DNA of 64,000 bases from Lucinisca nassula. Lineage: Eukaryota; Mollusca; Bivalvia; Lucinida; Lucinidae. A program made the translations under genes and the position numbers. Shown in pieces: positions 20,535 to 31,410 of the stretch (position 1 is its first letter; each line of letters opens with the position of its first letter). The notes beneath the pieces are model-generated. The model made no database searches, was not told the DNA's origin, and was given only the letters and a program-made list of their open reading frames with translations. Where the stretch lies: NCBI GenBank assembly GCA_963580285.1, contig OY757014.1, forward strand, positions 15,142,725 through 15,206,724, read 5' to 3'.

Positions 20535-20777
20535 CTTACCCTAACACTTAAGATGCCAATAAAAACTGCACCTGAAAATGTCATCTGTTAATGTTGTCTG
20601 CTGCATCATCTTGCAAACATTTTAAACATTTTTGCATACCAGCAAACAGTGTGGGCCCTGATCAGACCATTCCTAGAGGAGCAGTCGGATCTTGGTTCTC
20701 ACAGTTTGCAATAATGACTGAAAGTAAACAGCAGATAACAATTCTTGTAATTGATATCTTGGGTCTACCCTAACACA
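20535..20777. mobile_element. TTAA-F-like MITE
   Basis: The flanks CTTACCCTAACACTTAAGAT and TTGGGTCTACCCTAACAC are similar. Inside are GTTGTCTGCTGCATCATC and a hairpin GCAAACAGTGTGGGCCCTGA / TCTCACAGTTTGC with AGAGGAGCAGTC, as in the 4988 copy. Confidence 0.55.
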
Positions 20778-20942
20778 TGTCTGTGTTCTGTACTTCCCCT
20801 GTATCTCTTTGGGTTGGTTTGTTTTGGTAATGGTTACAAGCAGTTTTTGTTGGCTTGATTTACTCTGTCTTCAGTGGGGCAAATTGCTGAAAATACTGGG
20901 ACAGAAATGTCTTTTAAGTACCCTAGCATACTATAAGAATCT

Positions 20943-21073
20943 TATATGGGTGTGAGGGGTGGAGGGAAAAATCTGTCCCTCGGGATCACTGTCCGGCATT
21001 ACTCGGCAAGTCTGGTGATGCCGGACAGTGATCCCGAGGGACATATTTTTCTATCCACCCCTTATACCCATAT
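20943..21073. repeat. Long near-perfect palindrome
   Basis: TATGGGTGTGAGGGGTGG ... GTCCCTCGGGATCACTGTCC is answered by GGACAGTGATCCCGAGGGAC ... CCACCCCTTATACCCATA. The stem is about 60 bp with a short GGCAAGTCTGG loop. It could extrude as a cruciform or give a long hairpin RNA. Confidence 0.75.
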
Positions 21074-21449
21074 TGGATTATTTTTCTTGCATACCTTCCA
21101 TTTCTTAGCATGGATTTTTAATGCAGCAGTCAGTTCGGTTACCGGCGTCCACCATATTATGATGACACTGCAGGAATGTTAAGTGACACCACGTAACATG
21201 CTGTGACATCAACCTTAACAACGGCGCATACGAGGTCCTAATCAACCAGTGCATTTATAAACACGTGATTATATTCGATTTTGAGTCGGAACACCAGGGT
21301 AAAATCACGGATTTCCTTGTCTGGTGTGCAAGAAATTGTATGCCATGATCAGATCGCATGAGAACAAGTCTGATCAGTGTGTGCGCTATATGCCATCCAT
21401 CGAGATGTTGGTGACTTGTCCAGTTTCTAGGGTATTTTCCTGGTTAATT
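21074..21449. other. No gene seen
   Basis: Mixed-composition DNA. A TGATCAGATCGCATGAGAAC / CAAGTCTGATCAGTGTGTGC palindrome near 21340-21385 is the only structure I noticed. Confidence 0.4.
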
Positions 21450-21730
21450 GTTTGTTTGGTTTGAGTTTTAATGTCCCCATCAACACTAGGTCATTTTGGA
21501 GATGTTGGGACTTCAACCCGACGTTGAGAAGTGACATCTCAAACCCAGGCGCCCAATGAAACCAGTAGGATGCATGAATGGTCCAACTCACCCCACTTTG
21601 CCTGGGCAGGCTTAGCCCTTCTAAGCTGTTTACCAGTACTTGTGGTCGGGTTCAACTCTGCATTGAAGCGCCTGGCTGCCCATTCTGTTTCTCCAAGTCC
21701 CGATGGGCAGGGGCCCAATTTGTGGTTTAA
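21450..21730 (-). repeat. SINE S3
   Basis: It has the same body as 5968-6253 (plus-strand words GACATCTCAAACCCAGGCGC, CCAATGAAACCAGTAGG and TTTGCCTGGGCAGGCTTAG), with the TTTGTTTGGTTTGAGTTTTA tail end at the left. It is more diverged than the 5968 copy, and the target duplication is unclear. Confidence 0.65.
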
Positions 21731-21906
21731 GAGTAATGAACACAGCTGATCTATTTTCTGTCATTTTTTGCTTAGGGGAAAACCATTTGTGATTTTCTGT
21801 CACCCTCTTGTACACAAAATGCCTCCACAAAAGGGATCAACTCTGAAAGGAAAGAAGCAAATTCTTTCCTTTAAGAGTTGACCCTTTGCAAAGCAAACTC
21901 TTTCCT

Positions 21907-22119
21907 TTAACCCTTGTCCTGCTAATCCCGGATATGCCTTATCTTTGAAACAATGTAGATCCAGATCAGATGGCTTCTGACGAAGCCATCTGATCAGGAT
22001 CTACATTGTTTGCCATTGAGATTGTGAATTTGTTGCAATAATTTGCATCAAGTGATCTGATTGGTTGATAATCGGTAGTGGGTGTGGCATATATAAATAT
22101 TCAGCAGGACAAGGGTTAA
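21907..22119. mobile_element. TTAA-A MITE, full length
   Basis: TTAA at 21907-21910 and 22116-22119. It differs from 14028-14240 at only a few positions over 213 bp, the closest pair of MITEs in the window. It directly follows a CAAACTCTTTCCTTTAA fragment. Confidence 0.85.
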
Positions 22120-22368
22120 AGTGCAGACCACTATTGCCAAGGGAGACAAAAAATTTCTTGTAAGAGTTGCCTCCCCAGAAGGTGTATCCATTCTCCTTAG
22201 TTGTAAAATAGTTGCCATAGCAGCAGCAGGAAATGTCACATATTGCCTAGACAACCATCAAAAACTTCAGTGAGCCTGCACATTTGCTCAGTTATCATCA
22301 GAGCCTTTGCTTTGTAGATAAGACATTGAAGAACTTATCCATGAATTCATGGGTGCAGTCATGTCCTA

Positions 22369-22597
22369 TTAACCCTTTTTGTACCAAATGGAATCTTCCT
22401 CCTTATATATAGCAGGAGTCCATTCCAAAATTTAGGGGTGTCGGGTGGTGTTTTCATCAAAATTGATTTGGAAAATGACTGAACTTTTAGCAAACAGTGG
22501 AGGCCCTGATCAGATGCCGCGTTCTGGGACATCAGATCTGGGCCGGCACTGTTTGCCAGGGTACCCGTTTTGGGGTTTCTGGTACTAAATGGGTTAA
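22369..22597. mobile_element. TTAA-B MITE, intact reference copy
   Basis: TTAA at 22369-22372 and 22594-22597. It starts CCCTTTTTGTACCAAATGGA and ends TTTCTGGTACTAAATGGG. It carries the internal CTCCTTATATATAGCAGGAG and CAAAATTTAGGGGTGTCGGG sites that are broken by the mariner (17738) and by the 7.1-kb insertion (28105) in other copies. The central hairpin is CAAACAGTGGAGGCCCTGAT ... GGCCGGCACTGTTTG. Confidence 0.85.
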
Positions 22598-22850
22598 TTG
22601 GCTGTGTCCGGGCTTTTGAAGCTTTGCCACATAAATTAGAGACTGCTTGCTTTAAAGTGAACAGAAACACTCATCAAGGACGAGGTGATTCTAATGAGTA
22701 CGCACAATACATGTATATATATTTTCAAGATTAATAAGAAAAATATCTCAACCTAGTTGTATCTGCAGCCTAGGGACTCAAAAAATGAGTTGGAACAGCC
22801 TTCGTAAACCAGCCATCAGTGTTTGAGTCATCAAAGTTTCACTATATGAT
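22598..22850. other. Hairpin-C half and unassigned DNA
   Basis: GAGGTGATTCTAATGAGTAC (22682-22701) followed by TTAATAAGAAAAATATCTC is one arm of a hairpin-C MITE. The rest is unassigned. Confidence 0.4.
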
Positions 22851-23012
22851 CCCCACCAAGCGAATTTGTGTCTTCGAGGATTCCGTCATGACAAATTTTA
22901 ACTGCGCTTGCCCAGCCATTCAAAGGAGCCAGGGATATGGCTCTCTGTCTGAAGGTTCCTCTTGATTCACTGCTCGCATAGGCGATAAGTACCAAAATCG
23001 CTTGACGGGGCC
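22851..23012. mobile_element. CCCCGCCAAGCG MITE, short form
   Basis: The ends CCCCACCAAGCGAATTTG and CAAAATCGCTTGACGGGG are inverted repeats. The body GTCATGACAAATTTTAACTG ... GAAGGTTCCTCTTGATTCAC equals that of the pair at 42987-43500 but lacks their roughly 70-bp TTCTGGCGAGACTGCGCGG segment. Confidence 0.75.
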
Positions 23013-23125
23013 CATATCAAGTATTTATCCACTGACATTCTAAACATAGATAAATATCCACAAAATAGGCAGTTTGGAAGTACTATACGTTGTTTGGTTA
23101 GAAAAAAAAGAAACAGTTGCTGGTT

Positions 23126-23403
23126 AGCTCGTCTGTTTTTTGAAAAAAAACTTTCGAGCTATTGTCATCACTCCAGCGTCTTCGTTGTCGTCTGGCGTCG
23201 TCCTTAACCGAAAACCTTAACCTTGACCATATTTCCAAAAGTATTTGGCCTACCTTCAGGAAACTTCATACACATACTCACCATCACAAGAGCTACATTC
23301 CCTACAAGTTTTATAACTCCATCTTGCAATTTGATTGACTTAGAACTTTCGTTTTCTAAAAGAAACTGCAGACGAGCGTTGGCACCCGCATGCGGTGCTC
23401 TTG
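23126..23403 (+). mobile_element. Short Helentron-like element (Hel-B, 278 bp)
   Basis: GCTCGTCTG (23127-23135) is exactly complementary to CAGACGAGC (23369-23377). The 5' side folds back (AGCTCGTC ... TTTCGAGCT) and is followed by a GCGTCTTCGTTGTCGTCTGG tract. The 3' side has the hairpin GCACC-CGCATGC-GGTGC, then TCTTG followed by TTTT. It contains less than one core unit. The related copy at 50038-53907 is split by another element. Confidence 0.85.
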
Positions 23404-23850
23404 TTTTATCACATATTCTATTGATTCGGGGATGAATATTTGCCATAAATGTACAGTTGGTTTTAACCATTTTCTTTTTCAGTATATCAAACAGGAACAC
23501 AAAACAGTATTCATCATTCGGGGCTTCACGACCAGGACGATCAGGTTCATCAGCCACACTCCCTCCTAATATCAGACCAAACTGACCAGCAACTGCTGTT
23601 TAGAATTTTGTGATAAATTATGCCCTCAGCTGAGACCTATCCCGGGAGAGATGGTGGTTTGTCCTGTCCTCTGTGCGTCCAGATGAAGTGTGCGAAACTC
23701 TGGCTCTTGTGTTCGGAATACAGTGTTGAAGGCTTGAACACGTTGTTATATCCTTGCAACTGTGGCAGATGTCCATGTCCAGAGATAATAAAACATTCAA
23801 CTCAGCTAAGCATGAATTTTCTCCTTCACATAACTGTTGGCATTTTAACA
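23404..23850. other. Unassigned; short minus-strand frame
   Basis: On the minus strand 23557-23407 reads without stops as ...GREAPNDEYCFVFLFDILKK... and then runs into the Hel-B element. The preserved frame could be an exon fragment or part of an unknown element. It has no ATG, no visible splice context and no recognised domain. Confidence 0.25.
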
Positions 23851-24012
23851 TTACTCTTAAGATGCCAGTCACAACAATCCGCTTCTGCTTTATTGTCTGC
23901 TAGTTTATTTATAAGGTCATTGGTGCAAAAAATTTTTAAAAAGTTTGCAAGAAGACGCAGCAGACAACAGGAAGAATGTCATCTTCAGATGCAGTTTTTC
24001 TTGGCATCTTAA
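23851..24012. mobile_element. TTAA-F MITE
   Basis: The ends TTACTCTTAAGATGCCAGTC and CTTGGCATCTTAA are inverted repeats. Inside, GCAAGAAGACGCAGCAGACA is complementary to the GTCTGCTG words near the left end. It closes at TTAA 24009-24012, which also opens the next copy. Confidence 0.6.
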
Positions 24013-24432
24013 CCCTAAACACCCACAGAAAAATGTTGCCTGTTTATGTTGTCTGCTGTGTCTTCTTGCAAACATTTCGAACATAGTTTTGCATACAGGC
24101 AAAGAGTGTGGACCCTCATCAGACTGCTTCTAGAGGCACAGTCTGATTTGGGTCCACACATTTTGCAACAATGACTTAACCCTTATCCCACTGTTCACGA
24201 CAACCCCTACTTTTGCTAATAGTATAGATCCAGATCATATGGCTTCTGAAGAAGCCATCTGATCAGGATCTACACTGTTTGACATTCAGTTGGTGAATTT
24301 GTAGGAATAAATTACATTGGTTAGGAGTCAGAAATGGGTGTGGCTAAATTAATTATTCAGCGGGATAAGGGTTACAAGTGACCAGACAACAAAACAGATT
24401 ACAATTGTTGTGATTGGCATCCTAAGGGTTAA
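24009..24432. mobile_element. TTAA-F MITE carrying a TTAA-A MITE
   Basis: It opens TTAACCCTAAACACCCACAG and closes GGCATCCTAAGGGTTAA (24429-24432). The hairpin is CATCAGACTGCTTCTAGAGG / CACAGTCTGATTTGGGTCC. After ACAATGACTTAA it is interrupted by a TTAA-A copy (24176-24375) and then continues with AAGTGACCAGACAACAAAAC. Confidence 0.65.
24176..24375. mobile_element. TTAA-A MITE nested in TTAA-F
   Basis: It runs from TTAA 24176-24179 to TTAC 24372-24375, a decayed TTAA. The hairpin is GGCTTCTGAAGAAGCC, the left arm has one change (GATCATATGG), and the end is CAGCGGGATAAGGG. Confidence 0.75.
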
Positions 24433-25082
24433 TGAGCAGGGCAAAAAAGATTCCAAACCAGTTGAAGCTTGGTATACTTTTTTGTTGGTTTAATAGTTAT
24501 AAAGGTTACATAATCTATGCTTAGTTGAGTTGAGTATGAAAAGAAGTTATATGACTTTGGAGGCCTGTTTATGCAAGCCGACAGCTTAGACATGTTAAAG
24601 CACAGCCTAGGGTGTCATGGCCAATAAATACTGCAGAATGAGGGGATAATTTTAGAATAATGTTCATCACTTCCTTAAAACATACTGTCGGTTACTTGTT
24701 AGCATTGCATTCATGAGACAATTCTAACAAGTACCTGTAACAAATTCATATGGAGAAATCAGGAAAGTTTCCCAAAACTTGTTGCCCTAACTGTCATCTG
24801 GTTACTAATTAATAGGTTTGTTGTTTCTAATTGTTGGGAAGGGGCACTTTTAGTGACAAAATGCTGATGCATGCTGCTTGTGACACTAATTTGCTTCCTG
24901 ATTGGTATGGAGAAATGTGATTGTCTCGCACACCTAAAGCTGATATAAACCTTCAAGCACTGCAGAAAAACTGGAGCAGATGATAGACAAATTTTCTTAT
25001 TTTTCAGGAAGAAGGGTGGGGCATTTCATGTGAATCAGCTGCTCAGATGTTTCCATCTGCTCATCTGACGTTTCATATTTAT
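24433..25082. other. No gene; hairpin-C fragment
   Basis: At 24680-24750, GTCGGTTACTTGTTAGCATT and ATTCTAACAAGTACCTG are hairpin-C arms. The rest, including the short frame at 24759-24956, is unassigned. Confidence 0.4.
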
Positions 25083-25300
25083 TGTAATGATCCTACCTAT
25101 TGGGACAGACAGACCTAAGCAAACAGTATAGACCCAGATCAGACTGCTCCTGAAGGTGCAGTCTAATCAGGGTCTACACTGTTTGTCATTCTGTCTGCAC
25201 CTTTTGGACTCCCTGCTGGATCCTGAAATAAATTGGTTAAAGTTTTAGGAGAATTATAGAAAGTCCTCAGGGTGTCCGAATTTTTAGGATTTTTACAGTA
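25083..25300. mobile_element. Cassette-D MITE
   Basis: It contains CAGACCTAAGCAAACAGTAT, the hairpin CAGACTGCTCCTGAAGGTGC, CTGCACCTTTTGGACTCC, and the end TAGGATTTTTACAGTA. It closely matches 25706-25923 and 47138-47348. Confidence 0.65.
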
Positions 25301-25705
25301 ATGTCAAGCCTTATTTCCTCTAAAGAACAAGGGGAAAAAGCTATCTTGGACAAAACTGTTATTGATCAACCTGTCCAATTGATCTGATCAATCTTGCCAA
25401 AATTGGACCACTGTCGAAATCAACAGGATTGATCATGCTGAGATGGCCTAAGACTGTTATCGGACTGCAGATCCACACCGCCTGATCAGAAATCAGTGCT
25501 CCTGCACTTTATGGAGCAAATTCTTTCTGTTGAGAGTAGACACATACTGATCTATAAAGTAGACAAAATTTGTTTGAGTAAACTTCCCTGGAGGTGTGTC
25601 CCGTTATGGCTTTACTGGGTTTGTCTGTTACAGCAGTTGCTGGGCTGAATGTTTGTTAAGCATATTTGTTAAGATTAGAGTTGCAGATTTGTGTCTTCAA
25701 ACATG
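25301..25705. other. No gene seen
   Basis: It contains a GATCAACCTGTCCAATTGAT / GATCAATCTTGCC inverted word near 25365-25405 and a GGAGCAAATTCTTTCTGTTG fragment at 25500-25525. Confidence 0.4.
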
Positions 25706-25923
25706 CCATAATGATCCTTAGTATTCGGACAGACCGGTGTAAGCAAACAGTGCAGACCCGTATCAGACTGCTCCTGAAGGAGCAGTCTGATCAGGGTCTA
25801 CACTGTTTGCTATTCAATCTGCACTTTTTTGCATCTTTGCTGGATTGTGAAACAAATTTGTTAAAATTTTAGGAAAATTACATCAAGTCCTCAGAGTGCC
25901 CAAATTTTTAGGATTTTTACGGT
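25706..25923. mobile_element. Cassette-D MITE, reference copy
   Basis: The hairpin is perfect over CAGACTGCTCCT / AGGAGCAGTCTG. The outer arms GCAAACAGTGCAGACCC and GGGTCTACACTGTTTGC are shared with the TTAA families. It ends TTTAGGATTTTTACGGTATA. Confidence 0.7.
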
Positions 25924-26130
25924 ATACACCAATATTGAAGATTAAAAACTAACCTGCATACACACATAAGTAAGACCACCATTTTCCCAATGTGTGTGAA
26001 GAAACTGGGTCATTGGCCGTTCATGTGACACACAGCAAAGTCTCAGAGCAGACATATCGGAGTCATTGCTATGCACATACCTGAAGATGCATTCTTTCTT
26101 GACATAACTCATCCGTATATGACAGAAGTA

Positions 26131-27118
26131 CAGTCGACGCTCGTTATCTCGAACCTCACGGGACCGGATAAAAAAGTTCGAGTTATCCGTAGTACGAGAT
26201 AACCAAAGTGTGACGTCACATGCATGTCGGAGCCCATTATCTGCCGTGATATTCTTAGTTATTCTAGAGTAATAGCACTAACATGCACAGCCTAATTCGT
26301 TTATGAAAGTATTGGAGCTTGTCGAAGTTTAGCGATTATTAAAGATTTCTCACGTGTTTTGTTGTCTTATAAATTCCTGCAAATACGGGTATCCAAATAA
26401 GCTAAAAATAGATATGTACTTAAATGGGATAGTTCCCCGCTTGTGAATGCAATGCTGAGCAGTTCGCGCTATACGGTAGTACGGTAGTCCCTCATATTGA
26501 TTTAAACAGTTTAGGTCCTGCCGAGAGAGCTGGTCATGAGCCATCTTTTTAGGATCTACACTGTATGTGCATCGGGACAAGGGGCAATACTCAATTTTGA
26601 CACTAATGATGAGAACTTAAAACAACCAGTCTGAGCCGCCTTTTATCACGGAAATCTTGGAAATCATTGAAACGAGAAGGTGTTAAGATCAAAGGTTGAG
26701 CTCCACGTGTCAGTCTGTAATACACGCACATGATTTTTGTAATAGCGGTAAAGGTATTGTTTGTGCTAATTTTAACGCACCTGGACAATTTGGAAAATTA
26801 AAAACATTGTTAGTATTGATGAACTGTTATGTAAAGTTCTATTATTATTTTCTTTAAGACCGGCGGCATCGGTTTTTTTTTTCCTTCTTTACCTCATGAA
26901 TTTCGGTTCGAGATACGCAGTAGTAAAAACAGTGAAAAATATATTTAGGGACTGAAAATGATGGGCGAGATAGCCGAAGTGTCGACTTAAAAGTAGTTCG
27001 ACACATGCGAAGTTGAAATACAATAAATGTATAGCGGAAATATTCGGGACTTAGAAATCAGTTCGACATAAGTGATATGGGTCGAGATAGGCGAGGTTGA
27101 GATAACGAGAGTCAACTG
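26131..27118. mobile_element. Tigger/pogo-like non-autonomous element
   Basis: The ends CAGTCGACGCTCGTTATCTC and, on the other strand, CAGTTGACTCTCGTTATCTC form a terminal inverted repeat of about 25 bp. TA flanks both ends (26129-26130 and 27119-27120). The inside repeats the end motif (GAGTTATCCGTAGTACGAG, GTTCGAGATACGCAGTAG, GGTCGAGATAGGCGAGG), which may be extra transposase-binding sites. No transposase frame survives; two short frames (26350-26580, 26603-26788) look meaningless. CAGT ends with TA targets are typical of pogo/Tigger. Confidence 0.75.
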
Positions 27119-27120
27119 TA

Positions 27121-27604
27121 GTTTGACAAAATAAGTGTCTAACCATATAAACCAAATAAGTTTAACCTCAATAACTCGTATACCTTTGGGACCATGAAAA
27201 TTTGTTCCAGATATGGGTAGTTCAACCTACTTAGTGTTAATCATAATGGCAAACGAGAGGCATAATAGTGGATGAGTTATTGATGTTTTCAGTCTTCTAT
27301 AGAATAAAGGAATGTTGTGTCTACTGATTAGAATCGCCTCATTGAGGCGATTCTAATGAGAACACACAACATATCTTTTTTAAAATAAAATAAAAAGAAT
27401 AGCATACCTAAATTAATCAAAATATATGGCTATCTGGAGCTGTGGGAATGATTCTCGAGGAACTCCATAACCAGTTTGAATTAGCCATGGTTAAACGAGT
27501 TATCCGTGTTTGAGATGTTGGAAGTTTCACTGGAGGTGTCTACACTGTTTGCCACACCCAGAGGCAGCAGGATATTGAATACAATAGAGACTCAATTTTT
27601 TTGT
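27121..27604. other. No gene; hairpin-C MITE at 27306-27372
   Basis: GTCTACTGATTAGAATCGCC / GGCGATTCTAATGAGAACAC is a compact hairpin-C palindrome. Upstream, CTCAATAACTCGTATACCTT ... GATGAGTTATTGATG (27166-27285) looks like a diverged Tigger-like MITE. Confidence 0.5.
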
Positions 27605-27790
27605 ACCACCAGCCAGTCGTGGTAGCTTAGTCTGATACTCATCTGACTGGTGAGTTGGAGGTTGTGGGTTCGATACCTGCGCGGATTGGCAACATTCTTT
27701 TGTGCAGATTGATCATGAAATATTCTCTCCCTTCCACTGATTCAAGAAGGCCGGTTGTCTATTAACATGGACTGAGAATAATGTCTCATA
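27605..27790 (+). repeat. tRNA-derived SINE (S2)
   Basis: A tRNA-like head carries an A box (TGGTAGCTTAGTCTG, about 27620) and a B box (GGTTCGATACC, 27668-27678), followed by GGCAACATTCTTTTGTGCAG and CCTTCCACTGATTCAAG. It is non-functional as a tRNA because the acceptor arms do not pair. The target duplication is not clear. A diverged copy lies at 3776-3965. Confidence 0.7.
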
Positions 27791-28120
27791 TTCTGATTTT
27801 CTCACATCTTTCTCCCTCTCTCTGTTCTATATATTCTTTTGCATATTAGTTTTAAACATATACTCTTTCGGTTCTTATCATTATACTTTAGTGATAGTAT
27901 TAATGCTTCCAAGCTGTGTTCATAGTCATAATTATTAGATGTTTTGTGTTTATTTATTGGTGTCCCACAGTCATGTTGCTAATACACCACAACCAATTTA
28001 TAACTGTTGTTGAGGTCCGTAGCGAAAATCTTGTTAGTTAACCCTTTTTATACCAAATGTAATCTTCCTCCTTATATATAGCAGGAGTCCGTTTCAGAAT
28101 TTAACCCTTTACCACTCAGA

Positions 28121-28945
28121 TACGTATATTCCCGACTCGATCCATTACCACTCAGACCCGTATATTTACGACTTTATCGATTAACGTACAGATACGTATA
28201 TCCCCGTGTGTCGCCATTTGAACAAATACGTGTTTGCCCGTGTCTCAAAATCAATCGCGTTATTTTTACCTTTTTCCTAAATATAAAAACGCCGGATGTT
28301 TATTAATGTTAAGTTTGGTCTTTTGCCAACAATATTTGCGAAAAAAACAAATATGTTTCTATACAAAGTTTTTGTGTAATTTACAACCAAACACACCAGG
28401 GGTTTCTTCTACTGAATCACGATGACCTTGCCTGACCGTAATGGAAAATTACTGAATGACGCAATATTTGTGTGTCGGTCGCGCATGATTTGCATGATTT
28501 AGGTAAAGACAATTAGCGCTGTATAATCAGTTAGATTCAAGGGATTTATGGTTCAAGATAATTAGTTAATTGGGGATTATGATACCCTAGGAATGTTTAT
28601 ACAGCGGATGCCACCCGGAGCGTGCGAGCTTTGAGTCGCAATAAATTACGTAACAGTACCCAAAAGTGTACCCAGGTGGTCATCGGAAGGGCAATAAAAC
28701 CCACAGATGGGTAGAAGGCCTTTCATTGGTCAATAATTTCAGCCCCTTTAATGAATATTAATTTCTAAAAAAAAAAAAAATATGCGACGTCTGATCAGGG
28801 TCTCACCGCCGACACGTTAACAGACAAACAGATGCAATTATTAAGCGGCACCTGATCAGGGTCTTCAGGTTTTTGGACCTTATAATGCTACGGCACCCGG
28901 ATCAGACCCTCCACAATTATTACCGCGACGTCTGAATCAGCTCCA
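28121..28945. other. Left interior of the 7.1-kb element
   Basis: Mostly unassigned AT-rich DNA. A 63-residue frame at 28234-28425 resembles nothing known. From 28780, CGACGTCTGATCAGGGTCTC words announce the composite satellite. Confidence 0.4.
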
Positions 28946-30074
28946 ACCGCCGACGGTTCATTTTATTTTATTTTCCGCGACCGAATAGGTTTGGAGGATA
29001 TAGCGACCGTCCAAATGTCCGTCCGTCCGTAGACACAACAGACAGATGCAAACAATGCAGACTCGGATCAGACGCCGTACTATTATTGAACGGCGTTTGA
29101 TGAGGTCAGCATGTTTGTAGAAGGCATCTGAGACGGCGCAGACCCGGACAAGACGCTGCGCAACGGTTATGCGGCGTCTGATCAGGGTCTTATCGGCGAC
29201 GGTGGTGTTTTTTATCCCTAGTCTAAACAGGTTCGGAGCCTGGCGTCCGTTCATTCGCCCGTTCGTAGACACAAAATTATGAGTGACAAGACGCTGCGCA
29301 ACGGTTATGCGGCGTCTGATCAGGGTCATATCGGCGACGGTGGTGTTTTTTATCCCTAGTCTGAACAGGTTCGGAGCCTGGCGTCCGTTCAAACGTCCGT
29401 CCGTAGACGCAATAAACATATGAAAACAATGCAGATCCGGATCAGATGTACAATTATTAAACGGCGTCTGATGATGGTCTACATGTATGTAGACGGTATC
29501 TGAGACGGCGCAGACCCGGACAAGACGTTGCGCAACGCCGCGGCGTCTGATCAGGGTCTTATCGCCAACGGTGATGTTTTTTTTAACCCTAGTCTGAACA
29601 GGTTCGGGGGATATAGCGATCAGCGTGGCATCATTCACCCAACCGTCTGTATAACAAAAGACAGAACACAAAGGTGCAAACAGTGCAGATTTGAATCAGA
29701 CGCCATACAATTATTATACGGCGTCTGGATAGGGTCTACAAGTTTGTAGACGGAATATACGACGGCACAGACCCAGACCAGACGCTGTACAATGATCATA
29801 CGGCGTCTGATCATGGTCTGACCGCCGCCGGTGCGTTTTATTTTTATCCCCTGACCAAATAGGTTCGGGGATATAACTATCAGCCTGGCGTCCGTCCGTC
29901 CGTCCGCAAACAAAATTATGAGTCTGGCGTCCGTTCACATGTCCGTCTGTCCGTAGACACAACAGAAAGATGCAAGCAATGCAGATTCGAATCAGACTTT
30001 AACAATTATTAAACGGCGTCTGATGAGGGTCTACAGGTTTGTAGACGGCATATGGGTCGGCGCAGGGTCGAATG

Positions 30075-31104
30075 TAGGACGATTTGGCCAGCGGACGATT
30101 TGGCCCAGACGAAATTGGCCTAGGACGATTCGGCCTAGGACAATTTGGCTAGTCAAAAATACTTGGTAGGACAATTTGGCCAGATTAATATAATGACTAG
30201 TTTAAACTGAAAATTTAATGTTTTAGGTTTGTTTTTAACATACAGTAATGCTTGAGTATCTTGAAGGAACATTTTAAAGAAGATTTTAAACAATTATATA
30301 TATATTTTTTTTTTTTGCTTATAAACTATAACTTTTTGCCTGAGATATTCTTTATGAGCAAATTGATATAAATGGTTATCAATAATCCCCCCACCCTCAA
30401 ACACAAAAAGTACAATAAAATGATAAAAAAAATAAATAAATAAATATGATGGTTTTGTTTAAATTGGCTGGAAAGCAGGATTAATTACATTTTCTTGTAT
30501 TCATGGTTAATTGGCTAACTGATTTGCCGACTGGTCTTGGTTCGTTGCTTTCTTTATCAGCTTTTCCACACTTCTTTATTTAGTTTTGTTTAGTTCAAGA
30601 ATGTGCACCGCACTGGTTAACCACTTACACTTAGGGGAACTGATCTGCTCAAAATGACCTAAATAGTGTTGACTGGGGTCAGATACTATAAATGAGCAGA
30701 AAATATGTAATGATGTGTGAAAAAAAAAATATGTTGTCAAATGAAGAAACTACTCAAACTGTGCAGTTTCCTCTTATGTCAACATTTGATTTTCACTCAT
30801 CAAAGCCAAGAAATGACAGATGAAATCACTGAAAAAACATGAAATTTTGATGAAAATATGCCGCCAAATGAAAAAATGCTAATGAAATGATTGATAGAAT
30901 AAGACAATCCATGGTATTCTTCAAACATAGGTTCTAACGAGTACCCACAACCTATGTCTATAAGAATTGGTAAAACCACTAGGAGAAATCAATTTGGCCA
31001 AATTGTCCTACCCGGTATTTTTGGCTGGCCAAATTGTCCTAGGCCGAATTGTCCTAGGCCAAATTGTCCGGGCCAAATCGTCCGCTGGCCAAATCGTCCG
31101 CCCA
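30075..31104. mobile_element. Foldback element with 110-bp inverted ends made of GGACRATTTGGCC subrepeats
   Basis: The left arm (about 30075-30186) and right arm (about 30993-31104) are inverted copies built from repeated GGACGATTTGGCC / TAGGACAATTTGGCC words, including the non-repetitive stretch CCAAAAATACC / GTCAAAAATACTTGGTAGG. The outer flanks GGCGCAG and ACCGGACAAG join in the intact satellite (GGCGCAGACCCGGACAAG near 29112), so it inserted into the satellite. The interior is AT-rich and non-coding, with a hairpin-C arm at 30929-30956. Confidence 0.75.
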
Positions 31105-31410
31105 CCGGACAAGACGCCACACAACGATAATGCGGCGTCTGATCAGGGACTAATTGCCGACGGTGGTGTTTTTATCCCTAGTCTGAACATGTTCGGGGGA
31201 TATAGCGATCAGCCTGGCGTCATCCACTCAACCGTCTGTATAACAATAGACAGAACACAAAGGTGCAAACAGTGCAGATTTGAATCAGACGCCATTCAAT
31301 GATTATAAGGCGTCTGGATAGGGTTTACAGGTTTGAAGATGGCATATGCGACGACACAGACCATGCGACGTCTGATCATGGTCTGACCGCCGCCGGTGCG
31401 TTTTATTTTT

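Noticed and set aside
23204..23557. A 117-residue minus-strand frame as a host gene
   Set aside because: More than half lies inside the Hel-B element and it has no ATG. The remaining 50 residues are kept only as an unassigned stretch.
28958..29671. A 237-residue minus-strand open frame
   Set aside because: It reads through tandem copies of the composite satellite and repeats the same peptide words; no start context or domain, so it is a repeat echo.
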